Assembly (NCBI GenBank): GCA_932294295.1
Contig: OW028576.1
Coordinates: 47,834,628 to 47,898,627, forward strand
Source of the DNA: Alitta virens
Lineage: Eukaryota > Annelida > Polychaeta > Phyllodocida > Nereididae
Length of the DNA stretch: 64,000 nt
Direction of reading: 5' to 3'
Position numbers and translations under genes: made by a program. Of this stretch, positions 11,030-23,530 are shown piece by piece. The notes below the pieces were generated by a model. That model was not told the origin of the DNA and did not search any database. It was given only the letters and a program-made list of their open reading frames with translations. The first letter of the stretch is position 1, and each line of letters opens with the position of its first letter.

Positions 11030-11936
11030 CTGTAAGTAATCAGAATTTCTTGAGAACGGAAACACAATTTCCTTTCCTTGAGTTCTGGTGGGACTGATAG
11101 CAGTTGGTATTAAAAGGACTAGAAACAGCAGGAAAATGTAATGGAAAATGCCTGTGAAAAGCTGACTTCAATATCTTGGCAAACGAGAACATTGTATGAT
11201 AAGCTTATTACTTGCATGAAAAGTGTTTTGTTTATAACTTACACGTGAGAATATCACATCAGTGAATAATAGTTTTCAAAGGCATTCTCGTACCTGTTCC
11301 ATCTTTATGGCCTCACGCTAGCGATGATATATGTTATCTTAGTGAGGTCTCCTTGTGTAACAGTTGCAAGTATATGAAAGAATCTGAATATATTTACATT
11401 AAACTCATCTACAATTGATTACAATGTTGATATCATAGATAAACTGCACTAAACTAGACAAAGAGCTTCAGATAAATCTATTGCCATTTATTCACATAGC
11501 TTCAATGTATCTTGCTAGTCATCTTCAGATTATTTTTTGAATATCGAGAATAAAGTCAATAGATGACATAATATAGAACTGTCTTTGTGTAATGGAAATA
11601 ATTCATAGGCAGACAGTAGGGAGATATCAGATTCAGAGAGAAGCACAAAAGCCCCTGTTACATGTAACATTATAGACTCGCTACCTTGGATGTGCTTTGA
11701 AGTTAGTTTTTTCAGAGATGACGAAGCATCAGTGAATCATCTATAAAGCAAACATAAGAAAAAGCCAATGTGCCATGTTTGTAGCTTTTCAATTTATACA
11801 TTTGTTGGTGGATATTTTATTGTCAGCCGGGTCTCAATAAACATTGCAAAGGTGAACATAGACTGCAGCTGTTGGAAATACAGATGTCTAGAAAATGTTT
11901 AATTTAGCATACTACATGAAGATTTTAGGAAACTAC

Positions 11937-12145
11937 CTGACACTGCATTCGACTACATTAGTAATTTCTCCACAACATGTGCTATTTGCTTCACATAGAC
12001 ATTCAGCTTGAGTATTTGTGAGATGTTCAAGTTAATAGGCATCAAGCTCAGTCTTTTCAACCAAACGCACATGAAGTCATGCTCTCTATCCCATCTTGGA
12101 TGAATCTTTGTGAAGTTGGCCTTCAACTCATTCACCAGTCAGAGG
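11937..12145 (-). pseudogene. 209-nt exon-like segment with two stops, F1
   Basis: Bounded by CTGACCAG and CAG|GTAGTTT on the minus strand. The readable part includes VNELKANFTKIHPRWDREHD and PINLNISQILKLNVYVKQ. An in-frame TGA lies near the start (CTC TGA CTG) and an in-frame TAG near the end (ATG TAG), so it cannot be a working exon here. Confidence 0.35.
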
Positions 12146-12164
12146 CTGGTCAGTGCAGATAAAC

Positions 12165-12365
12165 GTCAGAGCAAGTGAGGTCATATGCTGCGCACTACTT
12201 TAATCAGCTGCAACAAATGTTGGATGGCTACGACTTGTTGCAAGGTTGTGCTGTGCCATTTAAGGAGTGTAGTAATACAACCAAAAGGCGAGAGGACAAG
12301 AGAAATAGTCTAAAGGGATGAAGTTGCGCTTGGGTGAAGATGATGAGTTTCAGAGTATACCCTCA
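12165..12365 (+). repeat. Internal repeat G, F1 copy 1
   Basis: AATCAGCTGCAACAAATGTT, GGATGGCTAC, AAGGTTGTGCTGTGCCATTT and GTTTCAGAGTATACCCTC correspond to AATCAGTCTCAAATGGCGGA, GGCTACAACTTAGTCCA, GGTTGCACTATGTCATTT and TTTCAGAGTACTCTCC in copy 2. Copy 2 is F1 16010-16160 (partly deleted), F2 33275-33460, R2 42040-42190 and R3 61125-61290. Short frames with MADGYN and RGDEV occur in F2 33284-33517 and R3 61030-61314 but are broken in F1 and R2. Confidence 0.6.
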
Positions 12366-14166
12366 GATGTACATCTTATACAACATATTCGAGAATACTG
12401 CATGGAACAGTAGTACTTTTCAAAAGTATCGCTCTGTCTTAAAACAATTTCAAAGTTAATATTTTTGATACAGCTTCTGAGATTGCTGCAATGTTGAAGC
12501 AGACTCAAACATACAAATGATAGGCCGTGTTGATGCACATACAAGCTCTGAGAGTATCATGATTTATTTATTTGACACACAGTCTGAGACGTGAACAACC
12601 ATCTTCAGCTACTAGGCCACCGAGATGTGTCACCTTTGTGAGAAGAATGTATCCTATATGACTTCCATTTTACCTCGCTTTTGATACAATTATGGCTAAC
12701 CAGATTATGTCATTACCATAAAATATCTGATGGTGATGTCATTTTCATGGCAACTTAATGACAAGCACAGCATTTACAAACAGCCTATGTTAAAATGGGC
12801 ATCTTGTATTTTACATCGGTATCTTGCACAACCCTTAAGCAGCATTATCTTTTGGTTCACTTCATGTTAAAAATGTCCAGTAATATGATCACATTAAAAG
12901 TTATTGACCTTGCCATTCACGGGTGATAGCATCTTGTGTTGACCACTTGTACTTAAATCTGGTAACGTCCTCAAGAAAGAAAAAAGTCACGACAGAGAAG
13001 AGACAGCATGATTGATGTCCCACATTAAGTGGCCCCTGGAGCCATATGTCTCAAGTGAAGGGTCAGTCAGCACTGGAACTTTTTCTTCGGGGAATGAAAC
13101 AAGGGTCAAGATTATCACCGCAAATATGTCTCATTTGTGACGTGTTCACTTGTTTCAGTTGGTTTCTCACAACATATGCTTATTTTTTTACATGTTAAGT
13201 AAACCATGAATATATGCTAAGTGGCTTCCTTCAGAAATGCAGGATGTGTTCTAAATACAATTTACTGAATAAATATTGTTTCTTCATTTCAACACTTGAT
13301 GAAATTAATCTTTTATTTTTATAATTATTTATGGACAGCCTAAACACCTTTTTCATTTGATTACATAATGATATAATTTCACAAAATGCATAGTTGTTCC
13401 ATATAAAAAAATATCTCCTTTCAAACTCATGTATATTCATAAACATGCCTCTGTTAACATTTTAGTTATCAGCTAACATCACAATGATTGCAGTTCTAAA
13501 TCATGCAAACATATGGGTCTCAGTGTTCAACATTGAAAAACACTTTTTTTTTGGCCTGACTGCTAGTTTTTCTTGTCATGTATTTTCTATAGATATAAAA
13601 AACAAAATGTGCCTGGGTTGATATTTACATTACATGTTTTACTATGATCAGTCAGTCAGAGTAAAAATGCTGTTGTTTGTTTTTTCAAACTGTCAGTTAT
13701 GATTTAGGTGACAAAAAAAAATCAGTAATTTCATCGCAATGGCCAGTCTATTGACAGGGAGGCTAAAATGAAAATATTTGTTGTGATCAAATTGTTTATA
13801 TTGTTCAATGTCTGTCAAACAAAAATGAATTACGAAATTTGTGTGAATTGTGACACCTTTTGTTCAAAATTTACTCAGCTTAAATATTGACAGTATTGAT
13901 TGATCTTAATATTGGCTGTAAAACTGCAAAATGCTTTTTTTGGGAAAAAAGTCTCAATTATGATGTATTCACAATGTTCTCTAAGAGCCAACTAGATGAT
14001 TAATATATTTGGTTGTCGTCATGTCTATAAAAAAATTATAGGAAAGGATCTACGTTGAAAATAGTCTTATTACATCCTATTGTACACAATCTATTATCTG
14101 TTAGGCGTATATGGTTAAAATGCAAAATCTGAATGCCACAGCATCAAATATAGGTGCTCTTCTATT

Positions 14167-14215
14167 GCAGTCATGGACATCGCTTTCAAAGAAAATCCCA
14201 AAACAGAACTGGTGC
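14167..14215 (+). repeat. Dispersed repeat C, F1 copy 2 (short)
   Basis: Contains CAGTCATGGACATCGCTTTC followed by AAAATCCCAAAACAGAACTG. It is truncated compared with 4582-4700 and shows that the 18-kb unit carries internal paralogous blocks. Confidence 0.65.
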
Positions 14216-15204
14216 AGAAACTTGATGTCAGATCACCACGCATAAGCAAATGCTGATCGTAGCATCATCTGCTGTATACTGTACAGTGAGTCAGTGCATG
14301 AACTATTAAGTTTTCGGTATTCATTTGTATACTAACTTTTAACAAGACATATGGTCTAGTTTCATAATTAAAACGAATGCTGATTATGGTGTCTACTGTA
14401 AACTGTATAATGAGTGAGTATGTGTTCGCTGTTATTGTTAATTCATTTTTCCAACATTCATTGGAACGTATTGCCTTGTCATATCAATTAATGCTAATTA
14501 CGTGAATGTTTCTTCTTTTTCTAATATTTCATTGCGATAAACATCATGAATAGCTGAAGGTTTTCTAATAAACTGATTTAGTGGCAACTAGATTACTGCT
14601 CCATTGTTTAACCTAATTAAAAACTGAATGCTGACATATTGGACTTTTGTTCAAGGATATTAAATGTCTAAACAGCAAGTGTTCTTAATAAACCATGGAA
14701 AGTAATTTACTTCAAATTGTGTGGTTGATTAAAATATGATCATAGATTGTTCCAAAAAAATATGGTTTGCTTAAACCTTATTCCTATATATTGTGATGAA
14801 TACATATCAGATTCTGCAAGAATATAATATATATTCATGTTGTATCCATACCAGAGCTATTTAAGTATGAAATCATCACACTCGGTTAATTTGGTTCTGG
14901 TACAAACAACATCATTAGGACAAAGTAATGCTAAGTATCTAACATGCAGCATTACAAAAAACCTCGGTAAGCATGATCACAAGAAATCCAAGCAAACACA
15001 AAAGCACATCACACAGTTATGTCACTGTCTATGATATTTGCAGCATCTCAGGCTAATATACAAAGTAACTCCTCTTAGTAACTGACACTATGTGACTGAC
15101 AAGTAGCTTCATCACGAAACAAGTTTGGCAAGAATAAAAAATAAAAAGGTAGCCCACAAGGGATTACCTTGAGTTGTTGGTCTGGGAATCTGGGTATTTT
15201 ATTG

Positions 15205-15475
15205 TAGTGTACAGTGTTGTGTTATATTGTATTGTATTGCATTTTATTATATGAAAGGTTGGTTATGAGAAATTAGCAGGTATGAGTTGGCCCGATAGTC
15301 TGGATGTCTCGTTAGGTTTGTATTGTATTTTATGCTATTGAATTGTATCAAATTATCATATTGTATCATATTGTATCATATTATTTTGTGGCAATTTATC
15401 AAATAATTGTGTGGTATTGTATTTTGTATTATATTGCATTATAGAATATTTTTTTGTATTGTATTGCATTATATC
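15205..15475 (+). repeat. Degenerate TTGTA/ATTGT pentanucleotide repeats, F1
   Basis: Interrupted runs of TTGTATTGTATTG and TATCATATTG flanking AT-rich DNA. The same locus in F2 is 32356-32606, in R2 42838-43080 and in R3 62012-62280. Copy number and interruptions differ in each unit. Confidence 0.85.
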
Positions 15476-15600
15476 GTCAGTCTTTTTAAAAAATATCATC
15501 TTTCATTGGTCCATTTTCTATTTTCTTCCCCTGAATCAAGAGCCACTGCCAAAGTTGATGCTGCTGCTGCTGCTGTATCAAGATGATCGATTCCAGTCAT

Positions 15601-15755
15601 AATAACTGACCCCACTTGACTGGAGGGTTGTCCCCAGCCAATCACCTTCTCCGATTGATGACATGTGACCTGTCATGCATGATTGCACCCACTGATCCTC
15701 ACTTCCGAGAAGATTCTCTCTCAAAATCCTGTCATTTGTCAAAGAAATATTGATG
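15601..15755 (+). promoter_or_regulatory. Conserved non-coding block K, F1
   Basis: The block looks better conserved than its flanks among all four right-hand units. It contains CCAATCACC, the imperfect palindrome ATGACATGTGACCTGTCAT (stem ATGACA/TGTCAT, with AGGTCA and CACATG on the other strand) and an ETS-type ACTTCCGAG. R2, R3 and F2 add ATCAATCA (PBX-like, on the minus strand). A 96-codon minus-strand frame (15578-15868) covers it in F1 but is interrupted in R3 and frameshifted in F2, so conservation does not follow coding. Confidence 0.4.
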
Positions 15756-16009
15756 TGTTTTACCCCCTGGATGGACTGCAGTATCACAAAGTCATAAAAG
15801 TGATTGAGGATTCTTTCAAGAGTAGTTTTCATTGGATTACAATAATATCCTGAATTCAATGATATCATAAGCCTTTACTGAAATTAAATTATTAGATCTA
15901 GTATTGACCTAACACAGCTGTTAGATTACCTTAGCATTAAGAAAAACTGGTTTTAGATACCTTTTTTTCTGGCCAGACCAAATCATTCTCTCATTCATAA
16001 TTTTTTCTC

Positions 16010-16160
16010 AAATGGTGGATGAAACAACTTAGTCCAAGGTTGCACTATGTCATTTAAAGGTGGAGTAACTCTTCCAAGGGGCGATGAAGATATCTATTTC
16101 CAAGAGTTGCATCTGGCCTTGGATTCAGATGATATGTTTCAGATTATATGTAACACTTGA
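16010..16160 (+). repeat. Internal repeat G, F1 copy 2
   Basis: Shortened copy: about 95 bp present in R3 and F2 is missing at its left edge, and about 25 bp near 16145. It shares GGTGGAGTAACTCTTCCAAG with R3. Confidence 0.55.
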
Positions 16161-16540
16161 CTATGGATATAAGTTCTATGGCTCAAACACAAATAATAAA
16201 CATAAATGAAGCCTAAATTTCATAAGTTATTATCTGCTGCAAACGGAAAAATACCAAGTGTAGTTTATTTTTAAAAAGAAGACAATTTTTATTGGGCAAC
16301 CAGATCGCGTTACTAGTTATGTGTTGGAGAGCTTATAGAGTGCAATATTTTTGCATTGGACTGATGAATAGAGACAAAATGTGTCACACATAGTTTTTAG
16401 CTTTCTGCTGATCGCATATTGGTTTCGTGTCAAATGATCAGGCCAGAGCTTCCAGGTACAGTGCAGATCCAATAATTAAATGAAAGCTCAGAGAATTACA
16501 CAGTTCTCCCTTTCAGGTTTGTTTTTCTATTAGCACACAA

Positions 16541-16665
16541 TTAAAAGCTCAGGAAATTGGAGATCTTTTATCAAGAGGGTAATCGTTTATCTGAAGAGCT
16601 GCGGAAAGCTGTTATTCGATACAAAGTTCTGTTTGTGGTCATTAACCTCAATGTCCTCAGTGCAA
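16541..16665 (+). repeat. Internal repeat E, F1 copy 2
   Basis: Diverged partner of 8967-9090. Equivalent blocks are F2 33620-33760, R2 41755-41870 and R3 60590-60705. No coding signal. Confidence 0.6.
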
Positions 16666-16780
16666 TTTAGTAAGCTGGTCAATCAAAATGCTCATCTTAC
16701 ATTTCTAATTTTTGATTATACAACCTCTAGTATTTGGTAAGAATTTTTTTTTATAATGCATTATATGGATCCATGACTTC

Positions 16781-16866
16781 GAAACTTAATTTGTGGGTGA
16801 GCTACCCATAAGACTACTGTGAAAACTAATTAGTGGGTAAGCTACCCATATGACTAGCTCAATTAA
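16781..16866 (+). repeat. 41-bp minisatellite, two copies, F1
   Basis: The repeat contains GGGTAAGCTACCC (a 5-bp stem with a 3-base loop) and ACTACTGTGAAAACTAATTA. F2 has two copies (33874-33960), R2 three (41500-41630) and R3 two (60385-60468). Confidence 0.85.
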
Positions 16867-17362
16867 TACTTGAGTTAATATTTGGGATATTTATTCTGGG
16901 TTTTTTTTATCGCTTATGCAGAGGCAGTGGACCACATTTCTCTAGAATTTTTAATGAATTTGTCCAAATTTATAAGGTTTTGATTGATTTACTAAATCAA
17001 GTCTTTAATTAAGACCTGTCTGATTGTGAGAGTTTCATTGCATATATGTGCCAACTTGTCTTAAACATCAAGGACTAATTTAGCTCATCATGCCTAATGG
17101 AAAATCTGGGTGGCTGAACTTGTTTATTCTTGGATTGTCTATTCAGTAACAGTTTTAGTTAAGAAGCAATCATGTAATACTCATCATTACTTTGTCAAAG
17201 CTATGACAAAAATTAATTTTTGTTGTATGTCGTAGACTTTTTATGCTTATATGTTAGTGAATAAAAAATGTTTTTCAATATCGTTTGTATCATTCCTAAT
17301 TTATATTTTTCATAAGCACAGCTATTCTAATTAAGGAACATCATGGCATGCACATGAAACAG

Positions 17363-17394
17363 GTACATGCATCACAGAGTACATGCATCACAGA
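17363..17394 (+). repeat. 16-bp direct repeat, two copies, F1
   Basis: GTACATGCATCACAGA occurs twice in tandem. The R3 counterpart lies near 59840-59873. Confidence 0.85.
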
Positions 17395-19167
17395 GTAAAT
17401 AGAGTAACACTATTTTGTGATATTTCATGCTAATAAAAAGTTGTTCTGCTTTGTAACTGACACAGTGGCCTTGTCAGTGACTGCTATAACAAGATAGGGG
17501 TGAAAAAAAATCAAAAATGGTCTATGTGGGATTAGCAATAGTCAGGCTGCCAGTCCAGATGGCGGTTTCTGACAACTACAGAATTTCTCATGCAAAATAA
17601 CCAATTATAGCTATGCAGAGCAGTAGGAAGCTACAACAAGCTAAGCTGAGCCATAACTAGCTGCAGAGACCTAAAGGTTGAATGCACCGCAACCCTTAGT
17701 TGCACAAATGACTTCTATGTTATGCATTTGATTTCTATTATAATTCTTATTCAGATACTCTACAATTATATACCAGCATCAAACTTTATTAGAATTTAAC
17801 CTGTTAATCAATGCATCTGATTTGATTTGTATTTGGCCTCCAGAAGGAGATAAATATATACACAAATATCTTGATATAAAAACACATTACAGTCCTCTTA
17901 ATAATAAGGTTCCATAAACAGTTACAGCTTCAGTTGAGAATTAAATAAGGAAAAAAAAATTAAAAATTAGAGACAAAAGAATAAAGGAATAATGTAATAA
18001 AAAGATGAATTTGAATGTGATAAATGATGAAATTATGATTTATTAAGGAATATTTAAAACATTTCAATAGCTATTGGGTGAATATATACTATATTTGCAC
18101 CAAGCCTTATCATCTCATCATTACGTCTACCTCTGCATCTTACAAATACTGACCAATAGCACTTGATAATAAAGTTTATAAACACTATATAAATTGCATG
18201 ATTAGAATGAGATTATCCAACCACAAAATGAAATGTTTACATGAGTATGAAGTATTGAGTGAAGCAGAAGTTTTGGAGCTTAGAATGAAATGCAAACTCA
18301 AGAGACATGCTTAGACAGAAATCTCTTGGTTTGGGATTCATTTAATTTCCTCAGTTTCCAATGTTCGCTTTCCAGGGTCCAACTTTGTTGGATGAATGTT
18401 GGCAATGCGATGTTGAGAGAATGTTGTCTGTTCCTATGTTTATCTTACAGATGAAAAGACCAATAATTAAAATGCAATGTGTTTCATGGAACACTGGGAT
18501 AGAAAAGTAAACAGGAATGAATTATGTCAGATGCATGATAAAATATTTGTTATTTTTTAGTGAATCTACTTGTTTTGCTTCGTTACACCACACAAATCTG
18601 TTCATTCTGATGTTTTAGCATTGATTGTATATTAGTAATAGGCTACACAGTAATCAATAATATGTGTATGTGATTATGGAAATTAAAGTTTTGTGGTTTC
18701 AATTTCTTTTAACTGAGCATCTTACTCAAATGTATGATTAACCTTCATTAAAATCAGTCGTAACAGGAAATCATTTTATATTATATTCTTCTTGCATGAC
18801 ATTTTCTATCAATTTATTGTGTTAAATAAATAAACTTATTATTAATTTGAATACATTTAAAGAAATTGGAGGGCTAGTCTTGGAAACAAATTTCAGTAAG
18901 ACGACAATGCAGTCACTTAATTATTTTAAATCATATAATACTGACATGAAGGAAAAAAATACAGTATGAGGAATGAAAGATATGAACAAATCATTGAAAT
19001 ACACACATTTTTATTTACAAAGTTCAACAGATTCAGAATTAGAGCATGTTTACATTTGTGATCTATGTTTTGAACCTGAAACAGTCATTTAATCCCCTTA
19101 GACTAAGCCAATTGCCCTGGAGTAGGGCCACAGACCCCAGGTCTTCACTAACAGGAAATTACTTTCT

Positions 19168-19272
19168 CCAATCACCCTCAAAACAACAATTTAAGGGTGC
19201 AATGCATTGTGGGAGATTGCCCCAGGCGAGATGGTGTCATTTCCGTTTCCTGAGTGGCTCTGGCCATGGTAA
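19168..19272 (+). promoter_or_regulatory. Promoter-like cluster P1, F2 copy
   Basis: Equivalent of the F1 cluster. The CCAAT box is at 19168-19172 and TGCATTGTGGGA, a near-consensus ZNF143/Staf-type core in reverse (TCCCACAATGCA), at 19203-19214. An ATGGTGTCATTTCCG block starts at 19231. The donor-like ATGGTAAAC is kept. The F2 form has ATGGTG where F1 has ATGGCG, which weakens the YY1 match. Confidence 0.4.
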
Positions 19273-20391
19273 ACTTCAAACTGTAGCAGCAAACTCAGCA
19301 GGAATGAAGTTAGAGTTGCTGTGCTGTTTGACTGAAAAAATGAAAAAGTTGAGACATTTACATGCATTTATTTTTTTTAGCTGTTTTAATTTTAAATTCA
19401 TGCAATTGTAACACAGTGCAATCAATTATTGGACATGATTTTAGTTGTTGTTATGGGGTACCACAAGGATTAAAATAAATGGGTTTTTCCAAATGGCAAT
19501 GCATGTCTGTCACAAAGCTAACATATAACTTTTGGAATAGCTTTTTTTTGTCCAAGATGAGCAAATCTCCATCAGATCAAAAAGTTTCTTCCAATTGGCA
19601 TTTCTGAACATTTTGAACAATCTATCACAAAGTTTGAAGACCAGCAATATTGAACAACAAAACATACATTTTACGCAACTTTACAATAAAAGTAGCGTTG
19701 GTCAAGACAAAGTCCAATCAGTCCACTCCAAAATACTTTGACCAAGTTAAAAGCAATCTGCTGCACATTATGAAACTGTGATTACTGCCATAGATTCTGA
19801 AGTTTAATCAAACCATTCAACCAAGTCTGATTGTAGTGGCGAGTAGCATACTGGCTTCCAGAATACATGAAAAATCTGTTGGCAAGAGCCAAGCTAAATA
19901 CTGTGTCTTTGTATACAAAATAGTAAAATCACATTATGTAGTTTGCACAGTTTCCATGGCAGAATACTGTGATTAACTTCATAGGTTTATAACTATATAT
20001 GAAATATTGAAGGAATGTTAAAAAAAATACATATAAATCTAATAGTTTTAGATAAGTAAAGTGATATGAATTGATTATATATAGGAAATATTCAGTAACC
20101 ATAACGTAACAATAAATTTACATTTTAACATATACTTCTCCCAAAGCACTGCATTTCTTATACTTTAATGTTAAATGAATTACAGATTAAATAAGCAAAT
20201 ACCAACTACATGTACAAGAATATTTCTAAGGTTAGTGGCAATTCAGTAAAAATCTATTGAACCAACAAATACATTTTTTTCTAGGGGTGGTACATTTAAT
20301 TGTTTAGTAGACTAGAAAGTTGGGATTTAAATTGTTGAGAACATTTCTGTTCAAACTAAAAGTAGAAGTAGGGAGTATACAGCCATACACA

Positions 20392-20594
20392 TGCCTTATC
20401 GGCGCCATGGCTTTGGACTTCATTCTGAAGCACTCCTGTATCTGAAAAGCCAGGTACCCACTCTCTGCTGGGTAGACAGTAGCAATGAGGACTAAGTGGC
20501 CTCCTAAGGGCCACAAGCAGAAGTCAGTTGGCGAAACTCGATCCCGGTCCCTTGGGACTAAGAGTCGGACACTATACACTCTATGACAGGAGAA
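20392..20594 (-). mobile_element. tRNA-derived SINE A, F2
   Basis: Longer form of the same reversed SINE. Box B-like GGGACCGGGATCGAGTTT lies near 20533-20552 on the minus strand, followed by the CACTTAGTCCTCATTGCTAC and GGGTACCTGGC body motifs. A GGCGCCGATAAGG block lies near the distal end. No target duplication is recognisable, so it is an old insertion. Confidence 0.6.
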
Positions 20595-23212
20595 ATAGGC
20601 ATATCAGAATAGAAATATAATTCTAGAGAAGAGGCAAGCATGATAAAATTGGCAATTAATGATTTGGCATCAAAATGTCACATTTCATGGAATCAGATTC
20701 ACTTATTCAATTTATACATCAGCAAATACCAGCAATTGTAGGTAAAACATTGAACCATCGAACCTTAGCTTAATGCTCATCCACTAGCTTAAATATTGAC
20801 ATTTCCATATTGATGTCCCAGCCTTGGTGTCAACTATAATGCCCTGTGATAAGATTGATCTGCTCCGAGGAGATACATAATGATATACTGAGCATCACTG
20901 CCACTTCTATGGACAGCCAGACAGAAGGTATGGATTGACATATTCACTGCAAATAACGTATAGTAAATCTGAAATGTGTACTGAATACATTTGTCTATAA
21001 AATGACAAGTTTGGATTTCTCATTATAAGCATAGTGGACATACACATGTAGCAGTAGTCGCACCACCATTTAAAAAAAACAAATTCTGTGCATCGATGCA
21101 TCAGCGATTCAACATGCAAGTATTGACTGACGATATAAGCATATATTGTTCATGAAAATGTATGAAGTTAAAAAATACACTAATTTGACTATGAGAGCCT
21201 CGAAAAGTGTGTTTGTGTCAAGTAAAAATAAAACATAAAAAAGGTTGGAGGATCAATTATATTGCTATGACATAATATAAGCACAGATGTAAGGGAAAAT
21301 ATAACAAATCAATGTCTCTCTTCTTATATATTATCTGATATTTGCTTTGACTGCCACAACTTGACCTTAATATCATTGCTTCTTTGTGGCATATTACAAC
21401 AAAAGTTGAAGTTACTCGAAATAAATGTTTATTGATCAACGATAGGGTTTATCTATTGAAAAAAACCTACAGATAGAAGCCATGCTATTCATCAGACACC
21501 TGATAGTTGATAGTTCTGCAAATACAAAAGCATTGGGATTACTCACATCAACCCGAGCATTTCAAGTGGCCCTTGAAGGCTCATCTGACCATGTTCAAGG
21601 ACACCAGAAGATTGTGTGTTCACTGACCCATCAAAGACAGATAGGCGGAAAGGGAATTGTCTGCTCCTTGTTGCTCCATGGCCATTTCACACTAAACCAG
21701 ACTAAGCCTTATATACGGCAGGGATACAGAGTGTCCTTGGGTCATATTGAAGGTATTTGTCAGTTAAAAGCCATCTAGTGATTCTTAATTTTCTTGTGCA
21801 GTGCGAAATTACTGTCATCACAGAAGTATTACGATAATCACAATCTAATCGCTTTATACCAAAAATTGAAGTGTCGGATTTATGACTAACATACTGATAA
21901 AAGAATCCCTTTTTTCCTCCAGCTTTTGGACCAGACCTGTATATTACAAGACACAGTAATAATTACTTGAATGTATTGATTGCAAAAATGCAAAAATGCC
22001 TCATTGCAATGTTCTGCAATAGGCATAGAGAAAACAAGCATGCTGGTGATTGCTGGTGATATGCTTATTCAATTCATAACAATCCGTTTACTTTTCAGTT
22101 TTTGTTTATGCGTCATGTTTACTCTCTCCATCAAGCATTTGCGGTGCTTTTCTGATGAGAATCTCATCCCACTCCCCTCTCTTTTTTCTTCTTCCTCCCA
22201 CGCGGTTCGGCGAAGTGGTCTGTTTTTATCCCTGTCATGGACATCGCTTTCTTAAGAAAATCACAAAACAGCTTTTCTCTTAGAAAATTTTCCAAAACCT
22301 GGAAAAGCAATTGGACTGTATTGTGCTCTTCAGCATGCACTTTTGATGCAGCAAAGAGTGAAAAGTAGTGATATTTATGGACCCAATGCAGTCCCTTGTG
22401 TAATGCCGATAAGCTTATTACAAAGTCAGGCGTAAAAATACACATACATGTAGGCAGGATACTGTTAATTCCATTCTACACCATCACAAATTTTAACAAT
22501 TTTGCTTTATCTCTATAAAAGATTTCAGCAGTCTTTCCTCACATGGATGATCATATTTTGGCAAGCAACTTTCAGAATAAATTGGCAATTGGAAACTATG
22601 TCATCTTTAATGTTTAATGCATTTATGTGAAGCCCGGCTTTATCGTATGATGCACCTAAATTTTAAGGAGTTTTGTCAAAAAACATCTTTCACACTTTCT
22701 AATGAATTCATTTAGACTAAGCCATAATCTAATGGATACTTAACTTAATTTAAAAATTGGGTTGATTGATTGAGTTTTTAGACATGGATATGAGTCTGAA
22801 TTTCCAGAATGCTTTCTTGTGAAGTCTTCATGTATTTCATAACAATAGCTGCCAAAATTAACTCATTAACTTAGAGTCATCTACATAAATTCACTAGACA
22901 TTGCAGTGGAAGAGACTCTTATAGGTCTGTCAGGCCGAGCATTGTATATTGAATATGCTTCAGTCGATGGACATCAATGCAAGTCACTATCAGAAAAATT
23001 GTTGAATCTTGAATCTGACACCTGGAATATGCCTTTTTGTGTGATTTTTGTGTGTACAGGAACTAGTTCTGCTTTGTAGCTGACTGAGTGTGACTGGCAA
23101 GTGGCTTTGTCATGAACAGTCTTGACAAGAACAGCCATGAAAATCCAGTCAATGAGGAATCAACATGAGCAGGGCTGACATTTTGGATGTTAACATCTGA
23201 CAGCCGGTGGCG

Positions 23213-23530
23213 TAGTTTAGAAGCAGCGTGTTATGACAGTATTGGCTGTAGGTCATGAGTTCATGTTGATCATGGCATCAAAGAGAGTCTCAACAGGGAA
23301 TAGTGTTTTTTGGGTCAAGGATAAGTGTGAGTAGGGTTGATATAGTAAAGGCATTTTTTTGTGACAGCTGATATGCAGGCATGTGGTCAACGATTGATTT
23401 ATCTCATCTTTGGTCCAGATTCTCAGCTGGATGTCGATCACATGAGATGTTAAATTGGAGGGGCCTTGTATCCAGTGTCCATGGTCAGGCAAGCAAAAGT
23501 CCCCAACCATGGGGTAAATTTGTAACATGT
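23213..23530 (+). mobile_element. tRNA-derived SINE B (fullest copy), F2
   Basis: The most complete copy. The head GCCGGTGGCGTAGTTTAGAA carries a box A match (TGGCGTAGTTTAGAAGC), and box B-like GGTCATGAGTTCATG follows at 23251-23265, the spacing of a tRNA gene. The body contains TTAAATTGGAGGGGCCTTGT and GCAAAAGTCCCC. It is too diverged to be a working tRNA: acceptor and anticodon stems do not pair well. Confidence 0.7.

Larger units (their letters stand above)
1..18117 (+). repeat. Macro-repeat unit copy F1 (type a, forward)
   Basis: This is the reference copy. The window opens inside the array, so base 1 is only a convenient phase. The same sequence restarts at 18118 and 34330 and appears inverted ending at 40987 and 59150. 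Left to right it holds a promoter-like cluster (985-1090), a reversed tRNA-SINE (1991-2174), a retroposon insert (2332-2445), an 807-bp tandem duplication (2731-4175), a second tRNA-SINE (5921-6275), a MITE (7584-8460), exon-like relics on the minus strand (8363-8948, 10965-11029, 11937-12145), pentanucleotide repeats (15205-15475), a conserved block (15601-15755) and a 41-bp minisatellite (16781-16866). In the remaining stretches, notably 1-980, 6280-7580, 9410-10960, 12370-14160 and 14220-15060, I see only AT-rich DNA without recognisable genes. Confidence 0.93.

Noticed and set aside
15578..15868. 96-codon minus-strand frame with protein-like composition
   Set aside because: R3 has an in-frame TGA and F2 has several non-triplet indels, while nucleotide conservation persists. 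Better explained as a conserved non-coding block.
16740..16866. Telomeric or centromeric satellite
   Set aside because: No TTAGGG-type arrays are seen. The GGGTAAGCTACCC units are only two or three copies long.
23213..23280. Functional tRNA gene
   Set aside because: Box A and box B spacing is tRNA-like, but the acceptor and anticodon stems do not pair and a SINE body follows.
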